From UBA724 sp964229545 (GTDB lineage Bacteria; Bacteroidota; Bacteroidia; Flavobacteriales; Flavobacteriaceae), in the NCBI GenBank assembly GCA_964229545.1, contig CAXRDP010000006.1, positions 1 to 12,598 of the forward strand: a stretch of DNA of 12,598 nucleotides. The letters are read 5' to 3'. How positions within the stretch are numbered: the stretch's first letter is position 1; the number at the start of each line of letters is the position of its first letter. The notes beneath the pieces were generated by a model. That model saw only the letters and a program-made list of their open reading frames with translations. It ran no database searches and was not told where the DNA came from. Positions 12,429-12,598 of the stretch are shown here, one piece after another. The position numbers and the translations under genes are program-made.

Positions 12429-12598
12429 TGCAGGCAGAAATCATTACCATAGGAGACGAAATTCTAATCGGTCAGGTAATCGACTCTAACTCGGCTTACA
12501 TAGCCAAAAAACTCAATAGTATAGGGATAGAAATTGCCCAAATCAGGTCCATCTCTGACAAAGAGGACGCTATTTTGGAAGCATTGGGGTCAGCTCAA
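12428..12598 (+). CDS. cinA: CinA family protein, N-terminal part (cut by window end)
   Basis: Only the first 57 residues are present. The opening AEIITIGDEILIGQVIDSNSAYIAKKLNSIGI is the start of the MoaB/MogA-like (MoCF) domain of CinA, with the GDEIL and DSN motifs characteristic of the family. Full CinA proteins are about 410-420 residues, with a C-terminal NMN deamidase domain involved in pyridine nucleotide salvage; that part lies outside the window and cannot be confirmed. The ATG overlaps the last base of the preceding stop (TAATG), so translation is probably coupled to the FAH-family gene. Confidence 0.9.
   Translation, partial: MQAEIITIGDEILIGQVIDSNSAYIAKKLNSIGIEIAQIRSISDKEDAILEALGSAQ

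Noticed and set aside
1..12598. Mobile element, CRISPR array or defence system
   Set aside because: No transposase, integrase, direct-repeat array, tRNA-linked att site or defence-type gene is visible on either strand.

Overview
The window looks like a piece of a Bacteroidota chromosome, most likely from a flavobacterium or close relative. The evidence is a set of TAnnTTTG-type promoter boxes, little Shine-Dalgarno signal before most starts, Bacteroidota-type proteins (DUF4369 lipoprotein, KAS III variant), and the gene run recR / GT2 / 2-oxoacid dehydrogenase E2 / exonuclease / FAH-family / cinA, which I recall as a common flavobacterial arrangement. It is mostly ordinary chromosome. I see no insertion sequence, prophage gene, integrase, CRISPR array, tRNA or rRNA.

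Layout. Positions 1-67 hold nothing I can name. 68-637 (+) is an AT-rich, unrecognised multi-pass membrane protein. It converges on a minus-strand group read from right to left: alpha/beta hydrolase (3158-2364), small one-pore potassium channel (2290-1982), AlkB/ALKBH2-like dioxygenase (1985-1374) and DUF4369 lipoprotein (1354-656). Channel and alkB share an ATGA junction, but internal promoter-like boxes suggest the group is not one simple operon. Upstream of it, htpG (5127-3244, minus) ends in a strong 13-bp hairpin terminator.

The 305-bp gap 5128-5432 between the divergent htpG and a KAS III-like gene is the most interesting part. It holds a well-formed Bacteroidota promoter, a compact RNA fold starting about where transcription should start (10-bp closing stem, inner hairpin and possible pseudoknot), a five-codon mini-ORF and a hairpin terminator, all before the KAS III gene. 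I read this as a candidate riboswitch or attenuator, or else a small RNA, that I cannot match to a known class.

The KAS III-like gene (5433-6440, +) converges with a sodium:solute symporter gene (7878-6442, minus), with one base between the stop codons. The symporter diverges from a tightly packed plus-strand run: recR, a GT2 glycosyltransferase with an uncharacterised C-terminal extension, an E2 acyltransferase with Asn in place of the usual catalytic Asp, a DEDDh exonuclease with an ExoX-like C-terminal segment, a FAHD1-like hydrolase/decarboxylase, and the start of cinA, which is cut by the window edge. Genes in this run overlap or sit 1-17 bases apart, so they are probably largely co-transcribed although their functions (repair, envelope glycan, central carbon) differ.
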